Assembly (NCBI RefSeq): GCF_003611275.1
Contig: NZ_CP020694.1
Span: forward strand, 186,001-250,000
Origin: Sulfitobacter sp. D7
GTDB taxonomy: Bacteria > Pseudomonadota > Alphaproteobacteria > Rhodobacterales > Rhodobacteraceae
Length of the DNA: 64,000 nucleotides
Direction of reading: 5' to 3'
In this document: one piece after another, positions 40,706 through 50,945 of the stretch
Position numbering within the stretch: position 1 is the first letter of the stretch
Layout: every line of letters starts with the position of its first letter
Made by a program: the position numbers and the translations under genes
Notes under the pieces: model-generated
The model's database searches: none
Told to the model about the DNA's origin: nothing
What the model saw: only the letters and a program-made list of their open reading frames with translations

Positions 40706-41485
40706 TCAGGCGGTGGCCAGATCCTGCAATGCGGGGCGGGGATAGCGGCGCAGCAAACGGTCGACCAGTAGATGGCACCGGTAGCCGGACCACTCGGGGC
40801 GGATCAACCCGCCGGGCAGGGCGGGGTGTTTCAGCACCAGCCGCCGCCAGTTGTGCACGATCAGACAGCGCAGAACCGCGACATCCAAGGCGCTCAACCT
40901 GTCTGCATCCGGCAGTTTGGCGTCCAAGGTAGAAAGCGCAGCCAGCAGCGCGGCATAGTCGGCCTCAAGCTCAGCAGGCTCCACCGCGCGGCGCAGCCAG
41001 TCGGGCGGCGGCGTGCCGGGCAGGGCAAGACAGCCTTTGGGCACCGCGCTATCGGCCCGCCCGACATAGGCGCGGGGCAGGGCGGCGATAAAACCCGCGC
41101 CCCGCAGGGCGCTGTCGGTCTCGCGCCCGTTCTCTTCGGTCATTACCATCTGCCACGGCTCGGTCAGTTCCGGCGGCGCGGCGTAGATGCGGGGGCTGGC
41201 GGCGGCGCTTTCCGCGCGGCCCTGCGCGGTCAGGCTATGCTGGCTGATCCGCCCCACCTTATGGGATTGCAACCAACCGTCATTGCGGAGCCGATGCAGC
41301 GCCACGCGGCTCGCCTCCGGCCGCACGTCAAGTGCTGTCATGATCGTCGAAAGCACCGGCCCGTCGATCGCATCGCCCTCTCCCTGCGCCAGGTCGCCGA
41401 AGAGGCTGACCATCAGCGACCAGACCCGCTGGCCGCCCAGGCCCGAAAAGGCCGCGATGACGGGAAGGGAGGGATCAGAGAGCAT
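40706..41485 (-). CDS. paaX: PaaX-family repressor of phenylacetate catabolism
   Basis: 259 residues: an N-terminal winged helix (about 20-85, with a VLSTIMTALDVRPEASRVALHRL helix-turn-helix region) and the PaaX C-terminal domain. PaaX represses paa genes until phenylacetyl-CoA binds. It is the last gene of the paa operon and overlaps the paaZ end by 11 nt, so the repressor would be made from the operon it controls. Confidence 0.9.
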   Translation of the reverse strand: MLSDPSLPVIAAFSGLGGQRVWSLMVSLFGDLAQGEGDAIDGPVLSTIMTALDVRPEASRVALHRLRNDGWLQSHKVGRISQHSLTAQGRAESAAASPRIYAAPPELTEPWQMVMTEENGRETDSALRGAGFIAALPRAYVGRADSAVPKGCLALPGTPPPDWLRRAVEPAELEADYAALLAALSTLDAKLPDADRLSALDVAVLRCLIVHNWRRLVLKHPALPGGLIRPEWSGYRCHLLVDRLLRRYPRPALQDLATA

Positions 41486-43499
41486 TCATCGTCAGCAGCT
41501 CATATTCCGCGACTGCCTCCTCGCGTTGGTTGGTCAGGGTCACATGCCAGCGCACCTCGCCATATTCCTCATTGCGCGGCGTCTTGTGCTTAACCGAGAG
41601 CCGCACCTTGATGCTGTCGCCTGCCGAGACAGGCTCAAGAAAGCGCAGGCTGTCGAGCCCGGTATTGGCCAGCACCGGGCCGGGGTCGGGCTGCACGAAA
41701 AGGCCCGCGGCGAAGCTGAGCAAGAGGTAGCCGTGTGCCACGCGGCCCGGAAAGAAGGGGTTCGCGGCGGCGGCCTCGTCGTCCATATGAGCGTAGAAAG
41801 TATCGCCGGTGAAATGGGCGAAGGTCTCGATATCCTCCAGTGTGACTTCTCGGGTGGGCGAGTTGAAGGTCTCGCCCAGATCCAGCTCGGTGAAACGGCG
41901 GGTGAAGGGGTGCGCGCGGTCGGTGATCTCTTCCGCCCCCGGCACCCATTGTTTGCCGATCGCGGTGAGGATGTCGGGGCTGCCCTGAATGGCCGTGCGC
42001 TGCATGTAATGCATCACGCCGCGAATGCCGCCCAGTTCTTCGCCGCCGCCTGCGCGGCCCGGCCCGCCATGCACCATATGCGGCAGCGGAGAGCCGTGGC
42101 CCGTGGCCTCCCCCATCGACGTGCGGTTGTTGAAATAGAGCCGTCCGTGAAAGGCTGCGGAGCCCATCGTCAGCTCGCGCGCCACCTCACCGTCATTGGT
42201 GATGATCGAGGCGACAAGAGAGCCTTGGCCGCGGTTCAGCAACTGCGAGGCATGGGCCAGATCGCGGTAGGGCATGAGGGTGGAAACGGGGCCGAAAGCC
42301 TCGGTGTCATGCACGCGCTCGGCGCTGTCGGGATCAGCGCAGTGGAACAGCATCGGCGGCAGGAAGGCGCCTTTGTCTTTGTCGGCGCCGTTGACGGTAA
42401 AGTTGTCGGGGTCGCCAAAGACCCGTTCCGCCTCGGCACTCAGCAGCCCCACCTTTTCCAGCACATCGCGTTTTTGGCTGCCCGAGACCAGCGCGCCCAT
42501 GCGCGTATCCTCGGCGCGGGGGTCGCCGATGGTGGTCTTGGCGAGGCGTTCTGACAGAGCAGAGATCACCGCGTCGACCTGCGCCTGCGGCACCATGATG
42601 CGGCGGATGGCGGTGCATTTCTGCCCCGCCTTCGCAGTCATCTCGCGCTGCACTTCCTTGACGAAGAGGTCGAACTCTGGCGTGCCGGGAACGGCGTCGG
42701 GGCCAAGGACCGAGGCGTTTAGACTGTCTTGCTCCGAGGTGAAACGCACGGAGTTCTGCAGCAACAAGGGATTGCTGCGCAGTTTCAGCGCGGTATCGGC
42801 AGATCCGGTAAAGGCCACGGCATCCTGACAGTCGAGGTGGTCGAGCATGTCGCCCAAGCCGCCGCTGACCAGTTGCAGCGCGCCCTTCGGCAGCAGCCCA
42901 CTGTCGAGCATCAGCCGCACGCAATGTTCGGTGACGTAGCAGGTTGCGGTGGCGGGTTTGACAATGGCGGGCACGCCAGCCAGCAGCGTGGGCGCGAGCT
43001 TCTCAAGCATACCCCAGACCGGGAAGTTGAAGGCGTTGATATGCACCGCCACGCCCTGCAGCGGGGTGCAGATATGCCGCCCCATAAACTGCCCGGCGCG
43101 GCCCAGTTGCTCGGGCGCACCGTCGAGATAGACATGCGCGTCCGGCATCTCGCGCCGGCCTTTGGAGGCGAAAACCAGCATGGTGCCGATGCCGCCGTCC
43201 ACGTCGATCTTGTGGTCCGACAGCGTCGCGCCGGTGTCGTAGCTCAGATCATAAAGCGCCTGCTTGTGCTCCATCAGGTGCAGCGCCAGCGCCTTCAGCA
43301 TGCGCGCGCGGTCGTGGAAGGTCATGGCGCGCAGGGCGGGGCCGCCGTGGTCGCGGGCAAAGCCGAGCATGGCCTGCGCGTCGAGCGCATCGTTGCCGGC
43401 CTGCGCGATGACCTCGCCGGTGATGGCGCTGGCGATGTTGCGGGCGCCCGCGCCCGGGGCCAGCCATTCGCCTGCCGCGTAACTGTGAATATCGCGCAT
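41475..43499 (-). CDS. paaZ: PaaZ, bifunctional oxepin-CoA hydrolase / semialdehyde dehydrogenase
   Basis: 674 residues. The N-terminal aldehyde dehydrogenase (about 1-520) keeps its catalytic Cys in [11 protein letters not shown] and the NAD-site region [10 protein letters not shown]. The C-terminal MaoC-type hot-dog domain (about 540-670, [18 protein letters not shown]) hydrolyses and opens the oxepin-CoA ring. Both active-site regions look intact, so the enzyme should carry out ring cleavage and oxidation, avoiding release of the reactive aldehyde. Confidence 0.95.
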   Translation of the reverse strand: MRDIHSYAAGEWLAPGAGARNIASAITGEVIAQAGNDALDAQAMLGFARDHGGPALRAMTFHDRARMLKALALHLMEHKQALYDLSYDTGATLSDHKIDVDGGIGTMLVFASKGRREMPDAHVYLDGAPEQLGRAGQFMGRHICTPLQGVAVHINAFNFPVWGMLEKLAPTLLAGVPAIVKPATATCYVTEHCVRLMLDSGLLPKGALQLVSGGLGDMLDHLDCQDAVAFTGSADTALKLRSNPLLLQNSVRFTSEQDSLNASVLGPDAVPGTPEFDLFVKEVQREMTAKAGQKCTAIRRIMVPQAQVDAVISALSERLAKTTIGDPRAEDTRMGALVSGSQKRDVLEKVGLLSAEAERVFGDPDNFTVNGADKDKGAFLPPMLFHCADPDSAERVHDTEAFGPVSTLMPYRDLAHASQLLNRGQGSLVASIITNDGEVARELTMGSAAFHGRLYFNNRTSMGEATGHGSPLPHMVHGGPGRAGGGEELGGIRGVMHYMQRTAIQGSPDILTAIGKQWVPGAEEITDRAHPFTRRFTELDLGETFNSPTREVTLEDIETFAHFTGDTFYAHMDDEAAAANPFFPGRVAHGYLLLSFAAGLFVQPDPGPVLANTGLDSLRFLEPVSAGDSIKVRLSVKHKTPRNEEYGEVRWHVTLTNQREEAVAEYELLTMNAL

Positions 43500-43509
43500 G
43501 TCGGCTCCT

Positions 43510-44574
43510 TTAGTGCGTGTCGTAGTCGATGGTGAGCGTGTCGCTCAGCGGGTAGCTCTGGCAGGTCAGCACATAGCCGCGCTCGACCTCGTAATCCTCC
43601 AGCGCGTGGTTCGAGATCATCTCGACCTCGCCCTCCAGCACCTTGCCCATACAGGTCGAACAGACCCCGGCCTTGCAGGAAAACGGCGCTTCCTGCCCGT
43701 TCTCTAGTGCGGCTTCCAGCACCGATTGGCCCTTCTGCATGGTGAAACTGCGCCGCGCGCCGTCGATGATGACGGTGATTTCGGTGCCGCTCTGCCCCTC
43801 GCTGCGCTTGGCCATTTCCTGTTTGGCCAGACGGCCCTGCTGGCTTTCGCTGAAGAGTTCAAATTTGATCTGTTCGTCGGTCAGCCCATTGGTCTTCAGC
43901 GCCTCGGCAATCGCCAGCATCATCGGTTCGGGGCCGCAGATGAAGGCGGTGTCGATATTGTCGATCTGAATCCAATGTTTAAACAGCGCATCGCATTTCG
44001 CTTGATCGATACGGCCCTCAAACAACTCCATATCCTGACCGGATTCGAGGATGTGGATCACCGTCAGGCGGCCCATGTAGCGGTTTTTCAGATCCTCCAG
44101 CTCCTCGCGGAACATGATCGTGTTCACCGCGCGGTTGGCATAGACCAGCGTGAAGGTCGAGTTCGGCTCGCGTTTCAGCACGGTTTTCAGGATCGACAGC
44201 ACCGGGGTGATGCCCGATCCGCCCGCGAAGCCGAGGTAGTTTTTCGCCACCTCCGGCTCGATCGCGGTGAAGAATTTGCCCTGCGGCGGCATGGCGTGGA
44301 GCGTATCGCCGACCTTCAATTCGGTATTGGCATAGGTCGAGAATGCCCCGCCATCGACGCGCTTGATGCCGACCTTTAGCTCGCCATCGTCCAACCCGGC
44401 GCAGATCGAATAGTTGCGGCGCAGCTCGGTGCCGTCGAAATCCTGCTTGAAGGTCAGGTATTGGCCTTGGGTAAAGGCGAAGGCGCCGGGGTCCTCCGGC
44501 TTTAGCGTCAGCACCACCGCGTCGCGGATGGTGTGGTGGATATCAGTCACTAACAAGGGGTGAAACTGGCTCAT
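43510..44574 (-). CDS. paaE: PaaE, reductase component of phenylacetyl-CoA epoxidase
   Basis: 354 residues, start at the ATG after GAGGC. The FAD/NAD(P)H ferredoxin reductase module (about 1-240, RRNYSIC and GGSGITPV motifs) is followed by a plant-type [2Fe-2S] domain with C300, C305, C308 and C338. It passes electrons to the PaaABC oxygenase. It lies 7 nt after paaD and 10 nt before paaZ. Confidence 0.95.
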   Translation of the reverse strand: MSQFHPLLVTDIHHTIRDAVVLTLKPEDPGAFAFTQGQYLTFKQDFDGTELRRNYSICAGLDDGELKVGIKRVDGGAFSTYANTELKVGDTLHAMPPQGKFFTAIEPEVAKNYLGFAGGSGITPVLSILKTVLKREPNSTFTLVYANRAVNTIMFREELEDLKNRYMGRLTVIHILESGQDMELFEGRIDQAKCDALFKHWIQIDNIDTAFICGPEPMMLAIAEALKTNGLTDEQIKFELFSESQQGRLAKQEMAKRSEGQSGTEITVIIDGARRSFTMQKGQSVLEAALENGQEAPFSCKAGVCSTCMGKVLEGEVEMISNHALEDYEVERGYVLTCQSYPLSDTLTIDYDTH

Positions 44575-44581
44575 CGGGGCC

Positions 44582-45130
44582 TCAGATACATTTGAAATAG
44601 TCGAAGGGTTCACGGCATTCGGTGCAGCGCCACTGCGCCTTGCAGGGGGTCGAGCCGAACTGGCTGATCCGCTCCACCGCGGTAGATTTGCAATGCGGAC
44701 AATGTTGCGGCCCACCGGCGGGACGGGGTGGCGCGATGCCGTAGGCTTCCAGCTTGGCGCGGCCGGTGTCGGTCATCCACTCGGTGGTCCAGGGCGGGGA
44801 AAGCTGGCGTTTCAACTCCAGCTTTTCGATCCCATGGCCGTGCAGCGCCATCTCGATATCGAGGTTGATGATGCTGGTGGCCGGGCAGCCCGAATAGGTC
44901 GGCGTGATGGTCACGACCAGCGAGTCGCCCTGCCACGCCACATCGCGGATGATGCCGAGATCGGTAAGCGAAATGGCCGGGATCTCCGGGTCCGGGATCG
45001 CCGAAAGCCATGCCCAAACCGTCTCTAACGTGGGCTTTCCGGCCAACGCGGCACCGCGCGGGGCGGTATCGCGCACCACCCCCGGCACCGGCGCGGGGGC
45101 CGGCCGGCTGTGGGGGCTGGGTTTCACCAT
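44582..45130 (-). CDS. paaD: PaaD, epoxidase maturation factor
   Basis: 182 residues. An N-terminal Pro/Arg-rich segment is followed by the MIP18/PaaD (DUF59) domain with PTYSGCPAT, and a C-terminal zinc-ribbon-like set (CPHC, PCKAQWRCTEC). It is needed for epoxidase assembly, probably of the iron centres. I place the start at the ATG at 45130, inside the paaC end; the frame is open further upstream. Confidence 0.92.
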   Translation of the reverse strand: MVKPSPHSRPAPAPVPGVVRDTAPRGAALAGKPTLETVWAWLSAIPDPEIPAISLTDLGIIRDVAWQGDSLVVTITPTYSGCPATSIINLDIEMALHGHGIEKLELKRQLSPPWTTEWMTDTGRAKLEAYGIAPPRPAGGPQHCPHCKSTAVERISQFGSTPCKAQWRCTECREPFDYFKCI

Positions 45131-45882
45131 GTGGCGTCCGGGTAGGCGCGCTGCAGCCATTGCATCTGGGTCAGCATATGGCCGAGATGTTCGCTGTGCC
45201 GTGCGCCGCTTTTCCCGCCTTTGTGGGCGAAATCGTCTTCGGGTTTGGTCAGGGTCGCGGCTACCAGCGTGTCGCCGACGAGTTGGTCATAGCTCGCGCG
45301 CAGGCTTTCCGGTTCGGGCGCGATGCCCGCCTCGACCATCGCCGCGTCGACGTCATCACCAAGGAACATCTCACCGACATAAGGCCAGAGCAGATCAAGC
45401 GCCGCCTGCATACGGCGGTGGCTTTCCTCGGTCCCGTCGCCGAGCCCGATCACCGTGTCAGAGGAGCGTTCGAGGTGGTAGGTCACTTCCTTCGCCGATT
45501 TCTCGGCGATGGCAGAGATTTCCTTGTCGCTGGAATCGATCAGCGCGGTCAGCTGCGCCAGATGCCATGCGTCGAAGAGGAACTGCCGCATCATGGTCTG
45601 GCCGAAGTCGCCGTTGGGCTGTTCCACCAGCAGGACATTGCGGAAATCCCAAACGTCGCGGTGAAAGGCGAGCTTGTCCGCATCGCGACCTTCGCCCTCA
45701 ACCTCGCCCGCCAGACCCAGCCACAACTGCGTCTGGCCGATCAGGTCGAGCGCCACGTTCGCCAGCGCGATGTCTTCTTCCAGCACCGGGGCCACGCCAC
45801 ACCATTCGGAGACGCGGTGGCCGAGAACCAGCGCGTTGTCCCCCATCCGGCAGAGGAATTCGAACTTGGGATCGGTGCTCAC
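45124..45882 (-). CDS. paaC: PaaC, structural subunit of phenylacetyl-CoA epoxidase
   Basis: 252 residues of the ferritin-like fold without a full di-iron ligand set, as expected for the structural partner of PaaA. The start is a GTG that overlaps the paaB stop. Recognisable segments include MGDNALVLGHRVSEWCG near the N-terminus. It forms the PaaAC heterodimer core. Confidence 0.95.
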   Translation of the reverse strand: MSTDPKFEFLCRMGDNALVLGHRVSEWCGVAPVLEEDIALANVALDLIGQTQLWLGLAGEVEGEGRDADKLAFHRDVWDFRNVLLVEQPNGDFGQTMMRQFLFDAWHLAQLTALIDSSDKEISAIAEKSAKEVTYHLERSSDTVIGLGDGTEESHRRMQAALDLLWPYVGEMFLGDDVDAAMVEAGIAPEPESLRASYDQLVGDTLVAATLTKPEDDFAHKGGKSGARHSEHLGHMLTQMQWLQRAYPDATW

Positions 45883-46223
45883 ATCGCCCCCACTTCGTCG
45901 GGAATGTCGAAGAACGTCGGGTGCCGGTAAACCTTGTCATTGGCAGGCTCATAAAGCGCGCCTTTTTCCTCGGGCGAGGAAGCGGCGATGGCGCTGGCCT
46001 CGACCGCCCAGATGCTCACGCCTTCGTTGCGGCGCGTATAGACGTCGCGGGCGTTCTTGATCGCCATTTCCGCGTCCGCCGCATGCAGGCTGCCGACATG
46101 GCGGTGGCTCAACCCGTGCTGGCCGCGGATGAAGATCTCCCACAGGGGCCATTCGGTGGTCCGCGCCTTGCCGTGCGGGGCGGCTTCGGTGCCGTCGTAT
46201 TCACTGGATTCAGGGCTGCTCAT
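45879..46223 (-). CDS. paaB: PaaB, epoxidase small subunit
   Basis: 114 residues, about 20 more than E. coli PaaB, the extra residues being at the N-terminus. The core WPLWEIFIRGQHGLSHRHVG is highly characteristic. PaaB is thought to bridge PaaAC units. It starts 5 nt after the paaA stop and its own stop overlaps the paaC GTG. Confidence 0.94.
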   Translation of the reverse strand: MSSPESSEYDGTEAAPHGKARTTEWPLWEIFIRGQHGLSHRHVGSLHAADAEMAIKNARDVYTRRNEGVSIWAVEASAIAASSPEEKGALYEPANDKVYRHPTFFDIPDEVGAM

Positions 46224-46228
46224 GTCGC

Positions 46229-47221
46229 TTACTCCGCTGCCATTTGTCTGCTGCGCTTTTTCTCGGCGTGGGCCAAAAGCCCCTCGCGCACCCAACGGCC
46301 TTCGTCCCAAGCCTTGTTGCGCGCCGCCAGCCGTTCGGTGTTGCAGGGGCCATTGCCCTTGAGCACCTGAAAGAACTCTTCCCAATCCGGCTCGGCGAAA
46401 TCGTAATGGCCGGTTTCCTCATTGAACTTGAGGGTTTCGTCGGGGATCGTGAGACCGAGGTATTCGGCCTGCGGCACCGTCTCGTCGACGAACTTCTGGC
46501 GCAGCTCGTCGTTGGTGTTCATCTTGATCTTCCACGCCATCGACTGCGCGGAATGGACCGAATCTTTGTCTGAGGGGCCGAACATCATCAGCGCCGGAAA
46601 CCAGAAACGGTTCAGCGCGTCTTGGGCCATTTTGCGCTGCGCCTCTGTGCCCTTGACCATCTTCATCATGATGTCGAAGCCTTGGCGCTGGTGGAAGGAT
46701 TCTTCCTTGCAGATCCGCACCATCGCCCGGGCGTAAGGACCGTACGAGGTCCGCTGCAGCGGCACTTGGTTCATGATCGCGGCGCCATCGACCAGCCAGC
46801 CCACCGCGCCCATATCGGCCCATGTTAGGGTCGGATAATTGAAGATTGACGAGTACTTCATTTTGCCCGACAGCAGGTCGCGGGTCATCTGGTCGCGGGT
46901 CACGCCCAGCGTCTCGGCCGCGCAATAGAGGTAGAGCCCGTGGCCCGCCTCGTCCTGTACCTTGGCCAAGAGGATTGCCTTGCGCTCCAGCGTGGGCGCG
47001 CGGGTGATCCAGTTGCCCTCGGGCAATTGGCCGACGATTTCGCTATGCGCGTGCTGACCGATCTGGCGGATCAGGTTCTTGCGGTAGCCGTCGGGCATCC
47101 AGTCCTTGGGCTCGATCTTGCCGCCCGCATTGATGCGCTCCTGAAAGGCGCGTTCTTCGGGGTCCATATCGTCGAGGGATTTGATGCCCTTGCCGGTGGA
47201 TTTGATCATCTGTGCATACAT
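46229..47221 (-). CDS. paaA: PaaA, catalytic subunit of phenylacetyl-CoA epoxidase
   Basis: 330 residues, a di-iron ferritin-like oxygenase with helices carrying the Glu/His ligands (for example [13 protein letters not shown] and [12 protein letters not shown]). It puts an oxygen atom across the ring of phenylacetyl-CoA. First of the paaABCDE set, 28 bp downstream of the thiolase gene. Confidence 0.96.
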   Translation of the reverse strand: MYAQMIKSTGKGIKSLDDMDPEERAFQERINAGGKIEPKDWMPDGYRKNLIRQIGQHAHSEIVGQLPEGNWITRAPTLERKAILLAKVQDEAGHGLYLYCAAETLGVTRDQMTRDLLSGKMKYSSIFNYPTLTWADMGAVGWLVDGAAIMNQVPLQRTSYGPYARAMVRICKEESFHQRQGFDIMMKMVKGTEAQRKMAQDALNRFWFPALMMFGPSDKDSVHSAQSMAWKIKMNTNDELRQKFVDETVPQAEYLGLTIPDETLKFNEETGHYDFAEPDWEEFFQVLKGNGPCNTERLAARNKAWDEGRWVREGLLAHAEKKRSRQMAAE

Positions 47222-47249
47222 CGTTCTGTTCCTTTCCCGGAAAGAAGTC

Positions 47250-48455
47250 TCAGCCTGCGTTTTCGAGGATCAGGGCGACGCCCTGTCCCACGCCCACACA
47301 CATTGTACATAGCGCGTATTTGCCGCCCGTCCGCTTGAGCTGCAGCGCCGCCGTCATCACCAGACGTGCGCCCGACATGCCCAGAGGGTGGCCGATGGCG
47401 ATGGCGCCGCCGTTGGCGTTCACATGGGCTGCGTCATCCGGCACGCCCAAGGCGCGGAGGGTGGCGAGGCCTTGGGAGGCGAAAGCCTCGTTGAGTTCGA
47501 TCACGTCCATCTGTTCGATCGTCAGGCCTGCGCGGTCCAGCACCTTGCGGACTGCGGGGATCGGACCGATGCCCATGACGCGCGGCTCGACACCTGCGGC
47601 AGACATGGCAACAACGCGGGCGATGGGGGTGAGGCCGTGGTCTTTCACGCCTGCCTCTGACGCCAGCAGCATCGCCGCCGCGCCATCATTCACGCCCGAG
47701 GCATTGCCTGCAGTCACAGTCAGGTCCGCGCCATTGATGCCGCGCAGTTTGCCGAGTTTTTCCAGCGTGGAGCCGGGGCGGGGGTGTTCGTCGCGGTCGA
47801 CGATCACATCATCGCCTTTGCGCTGCGGGATGGTAACGGGGGCGATTTCCTCGGCAAAGATGCCTTTCTCATCCGCATCGGCCCAGCGTTGCTGGCTGCG
47901 GGCGGCGAAAGCGTCTTGGTCCTTGCGCGACACATCATGGTCGGCGGCGACGTTGTCGGCGGTTTCGGGCATGGAATCGACGCCGAACTGCGCCTTCATT
48001 TTGGGATTCACAAAGCGCCAGCCGATGGTGGTGTCATAGACGGCGTTGTTGCGGGAAAAGGCGGTTTCGGCCTTAGGCATGACGAAAGGTGCGCGTGACA
48101 TGCTCTCTACCCCGCCTGCGATGGCCAGATCCATGTCACCCGCGCGGATCGCACGGGCAGCGGCACCGACGGCGTCCATGCCGCTGGCGCAGAGGCGGTT
48201 GATCGTGGCGCCCGGCACGTCGACGGGCAGACCGGCCAGCAGGGCGGCCATGCGCGCGACGTTGCGGTTGTCTTCGCCCGCTTGGTTGGCGCAACCCATG
48301 ATGACATCATCGACGCGCGCCCAATCCACCGAAGGATTCCGCTCCATCAGCGCCTTCAACGGGGTCGCGGCCAGATCGTCGGCGCGAACCGAAGAGAGTG
48401 CGCCACCGTAACGGCCAATGGGGGTGCGCTGCGCGTCGCAGATGAATGCCTGCAT
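47250..48455 (-). CDS. paaJ: 3-oxoadipyl-CoA/3-oxo-5,6-dehydrosuberyl-CoA thiolase
   Basis: 401 residues of the thiolase family: acyl-accepting Cys in [13 protein letters not shown], the C-terminal His in [12 protein letters not shown] and the second Cys in [12 protein letters not shown]. It is very similar in style to PcaF as well as PaaJ; the context (first gene before paaABCDE) favours PaaJ, and one enzyme may serve both pathways. Start at 48455 after AGGAG. Promoter region lies in 48456-48662. Confidence 0.92.
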   Translation of the reverse strand: MQAFICDAQRTPIGRYGGALSSVRADDLAATPLKALMERNPSVDWARVDDVIMGCANQAGEDNRNVARMAALLAGLPVDVPGATINRLCASGMDAVGAAARAIRAGDMDLAIAGGVESMSRAPFVMPKAETAFSRNNAVYDTTIGWRFVNPKMKAQFGVDSMPETADNVAADHDVSRKDQDAFAARSQQRWADADEKGIFAEEIAPVTIPQRKGDDVIVDRDEHPRPGSTLEKLGKLRGINGADLTVTAGNASGVNDGAAAMLLASEAGVKDHGLTPIARVVAMSAAGVEPRVMGIGPIPAVRKVLDRAGLTIEQMDVIELNEAFASQGLATLRALGVPDDAAHVNANGGAIAIGHPLGMSGARLVMTAALQLKRTGGKYALCTMCVGVGQGVALILENAG

Positions 48456-48547
48456 GGGGGTGCTCCTGTTGTTGCCCCACAATTTACACATCAGGGCGAT
48501 TCGTTTCAATCAAAATGTTACTGAATAGAATTGCGGAGTTAATTTCG

Positions 48548-48559
48548 GTAACACGTTAC
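48548..48559. promoter_or_regulatory. Inverted repeat in the paa operon upstream region
   Basis: GTAAC and GTTAC are separated by 2 nt, about 95 bp upstream of the paaJ ATG; a further GTTAC half-site lies near 48515. It is a candidate site for PaaX or an activator. The 207-bp region 48456-48662 also has to serve the divergent phosphatase gene. It does not match the long-spaced E. coli PaaX site convincingly. Confidence 0.3.
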
Positions 48560-48662
48560 AGCGCTGTCGCCAAAGCTTTGCCAAAGAGTCACGCATCTGT
48601 CGGCGCTCTGTCACGCGGCGGGGGTTCTGTGCGGCCATCGCCACCCTCAGAGGAAGCCAAAG

Positions 48663-50210
48663 ATGACCAAATTGATCCGCCCGACCCGTCGCGCTGTGCT
48701 GGCGGGCTCCACCGCCTTTGCCGCAAGCCTTGCCATGCCCAGCCTCAGCCGTGCCGCCTCGCGCCCGGTGTTTACCCATGGGGTGCAATCGGGTGATGTC
48801 GACACGCAATCCGGCATGATCTGGACCCGCACCGACCGCCCGGCACGGGTGCAGGTTGAAATCTCTACAACCGAAAGCTTCGCCAACGCCCGGCAGCTTG
48901 CACCGATGAACGCGCTGCCGAACCACGATCTGGCCGTGAAACGTCTGGTCGAAGGGCTGCCGTCGGATCAGGATATCTTTTACCGCTTCACCGCTGCCGA
49001 CCTGAGCGACATCAACGCCACTTCAGAGCCGATCATCGGCCAGTTCCGCACCGCGCCCACCGCGCGCCGCGACGTGCGCTTTGCCTGGTCGGGCGATACC
49101 GCCGGTCAGGGCTGGGGCATCGACGATGAGGGCATGCGCACCTATGCGACCATGGCCAAACACCGCCCCGATTTCTTCCTGCATTCCGGTGACACCATCT
49201 ATGCCGATGGCCCGCTTGAGGATGAGGTGCAGCTTGAGGATGGCACGCTGTGGAAAAACACCACGATCATCGATGAGAAACGCAAAGTGGCCGAGACGCT
49301 GGACGAATATCGCGGCCAGTGGAAATACAACCTGATGGACGATCATGTGCGCGAGATGAACGCCCATGTGCCGACCTTCATGCAGTGGGACGACCATGAA
49401 GTCGTGAACAATTGGTCCTCTTCGCGCAGCCTGATGGAAGACGACCGCTATAGCGAAAAGTCGATCCACGTCCTCGCCGCCCGCGCCTCGCAGGCCTTTC
49501 ACGAGATGACCCCGCTGCGTATCACCCCCGCCGAGCCGGGCCGGGTTTACCGCAAGATCAACTACGGTCCGATGCTGGATGTCTTCTTCCTTGACCTGCG
49601 CAGCTACCGGGGGCCGAACAGCGAGAACATGCAGACCGAGATGTCGCAGGCCACAGAGATCCTCGGGGCCGAGCAGATGGCATGGCTCAAGCGGGAACTG
49701 ACCAATTCGGCAGCCACGTGGAAGGTCATCGCCTGCGACATGCCCATCGGACTGGTCGTCGGCGGCGGGGCCGAAGCGGTTGCCAATGGCGACAACGGTG
49801 CCGCCAAGGGGCGCGAGCAAGAGATCGCGGGGCTGCTGCGTTTCATCAAGACCGCGCAGGTCGACAACGTCGTCTGGTTCACGGCGGATGTGCATTACAC
49901 CGCCGCGCATTACTACAACCCCGACAAGGCGCAGTTTCAGGATTTCGACCCGTTTTGGGAGTTTGTCTCGGGCCCGCTGCACGCGGGCACCTTTGGCCCG
50001 AACGAGTTGGACGGCACCTTTGGCCCCGAGTTGAAATACGTCAAAGCGCCGGAGGAGGGTCAGGTGAACCTGCCGCCTTCTGCTGGTCTGCAATTCTTTG
50101 GCTTGGTCGATATCGACGCCAAGACCCAGCAGATGAAAGTGCGCCTGATGGACCGTGCCGACACCGAGCTCTACTCGGTGACGCTCGACCCCAAGGGGGC
50201 CGCGATCTAA
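48663..50210 (+). CDS. PhoD-like alkaline phosphatase, Tat-exported
   Basis: 515 residues. A twin-arginine signal (TRRAVLAG, R9-R10) is cleaved near SRA-ASR. Then comes the PhoD N-terminal domain and metallophosphoesterase core with WSGDTAGQG, HSGDTIYADG, WDDHEVVNNW and TADVHYTAAHYY metal-site motifs. It would release phosphate from organic esters or diesters in the periplasm using Ca/Fe. No Pho box was found. AGGAAG precedes the ATG. A strong terminator follows. Confidence 0.9.
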   Translation: MTKLIRPTRRAVLAGSTAFAASLAMPSLSRAASRPVFTHGVQSGDVDTQSGMIWTRTDRPARVQVEISTTESFANARQLAPMNALPNHDLAVKRLVEGLPSDQDIFYRFTAADLSDINATSEPIIGQFRTAPTARRDVRFAWSGDTAGQGWGIDDEGMRTYATMAKHRPDFFLHSGDTIYADGPLEDEVQLEDGTLWKNTTIIDEKRKVAETLDEYRGQWKYNLMDDHVREMNAHVPTFMQWDDHEVVNNWSSSRSLMEDDRYSEKSIHVLAARASQAFHEMTPLRITPAEPGRVYRKINYGPMLDVFFLDLRSYRGPNSENMQTEMSQATEILGAEQMAWLKRELTNSAATWKVIACDMPIGLVVGGGAEAVANGDNGAAKGREQEIAGLLRFIKTAQVDNVVWFTADVHYTAAHYYNPDKAQFQDFDPFWEFVSGPLHAGTFGPNELDGTFGPELKYVKAPEEGQVNLPPSAGLQFFGLVDIDAKTQQMKVRLMDRADTELYSVTLDPKGAAI

Positions 50211-50237
50211 AGACCCGTTTGAACGGTCGGATTGAGA

Positions 50238-50265
50238 GGATCGCCCGGATGCGGGCGATCCTTTT
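50238..50265 (+). terminator. Intrinsic terminator of the PhoD-like gene
   Basis: A perfect 10-bp stem (50238-50247 with 50252-50261) with a GATG loop is followed by TTTTCGTTT, 27 nt past the stop. Confidence 0.9.
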
Positions 50266-50269
50266 CGTT

Positions 50270-50875
50270 TCAGTAGTCGACGCCGCGCTGTGCTTTGATG
50301 CCTGCTTTGAACGGGTGTTTGACCTCTGACATCTCGGTCACCAGATCGGCATAGTCGCAAAGCTCGGGCCTGGCGTCGCGGCCCGTCAGCACCACGGCGG
50401 TACGCTTGTCGCGGGCATCAAGCCCGGCGATCACATCTTCGATCTTGAGGTATTCATAGCGGATAGCGATGTTGATCTCGTCCATCACCACAAGGTCATA
50501 TTCCCCGCTCGCCATCATCTCGCGCGCCTTGCCAAATGCAGCTTCGGCGGCTTCAATGTCGCGGTTACGGTCTTGGGTATCCCAAGTGAAACCTTCGCCC
50601 ATCGTGTGCCATGTCACCTCGTCGAGCTGTTCAAAGAACAGCCGTTCGCCGGTTTTCCATTTGCCCTTGATGAACTGCACCACACCGACGCGCTGTTTCC
50701 AGCCAAGCGCGCGCACCACGACTCCGAAAGCAGAGGAGGATTTGCCCTTGCCCGGCCCGGTATGGACCAGTACCAGCCCCTTTTCCGGGTCTTGCAGTTC
50801 GGCCACCTTGGCGCGCTGCTCGGCCTGACGCTGCTGCATCTTTTCCTTGTGGTCTTGCGGATCCGCGTCGCTCAT
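50270..50875 (-). CDS. cobO: Cob(I)yrinic acid a,c-diamide adenosyltransferase
   Basis: 201 residues of the CobA/CobO/BtuR family with the inverted P-loop HTGPGKGKSSSAFG (about 38-51) and the VVMDEINIAI and VLTGRDARPEL segments. It attaches the adenosyl group to the corrin cobalt. No other cobalamin genes and no cobalamin riboswitch are near, so it may serve salvage. It lies 70 bp downstream of the DMT transporter on the same strand. Confidence 0.94.
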   Translation of the reverse strand: MSDADPQDHKEKMQQRQAEQRAKVAELQDPEKGLVLVHTGPGKGKSSSAFGVVVRALGWKQRVGVVQFIKGKWKTGERLFFEQLDEVTWHTMGEGFTWDTQDRNRDIEAAEAAFGKAREMMASGEYDLVVMDEINIAIRYEYLKIEDVIAGLDARDKRTAVVLTGRDARPELCDYADLVTEMSEVKHPFKAGIKAQRGVDY

Positions 50876-50945
50876 CGGTCATCTCCTCTATCCGGTTTCG
50901 GGGCACCATAGGGAGAGGATTGGTCAGGCGAAAGCCCGCAATGAA

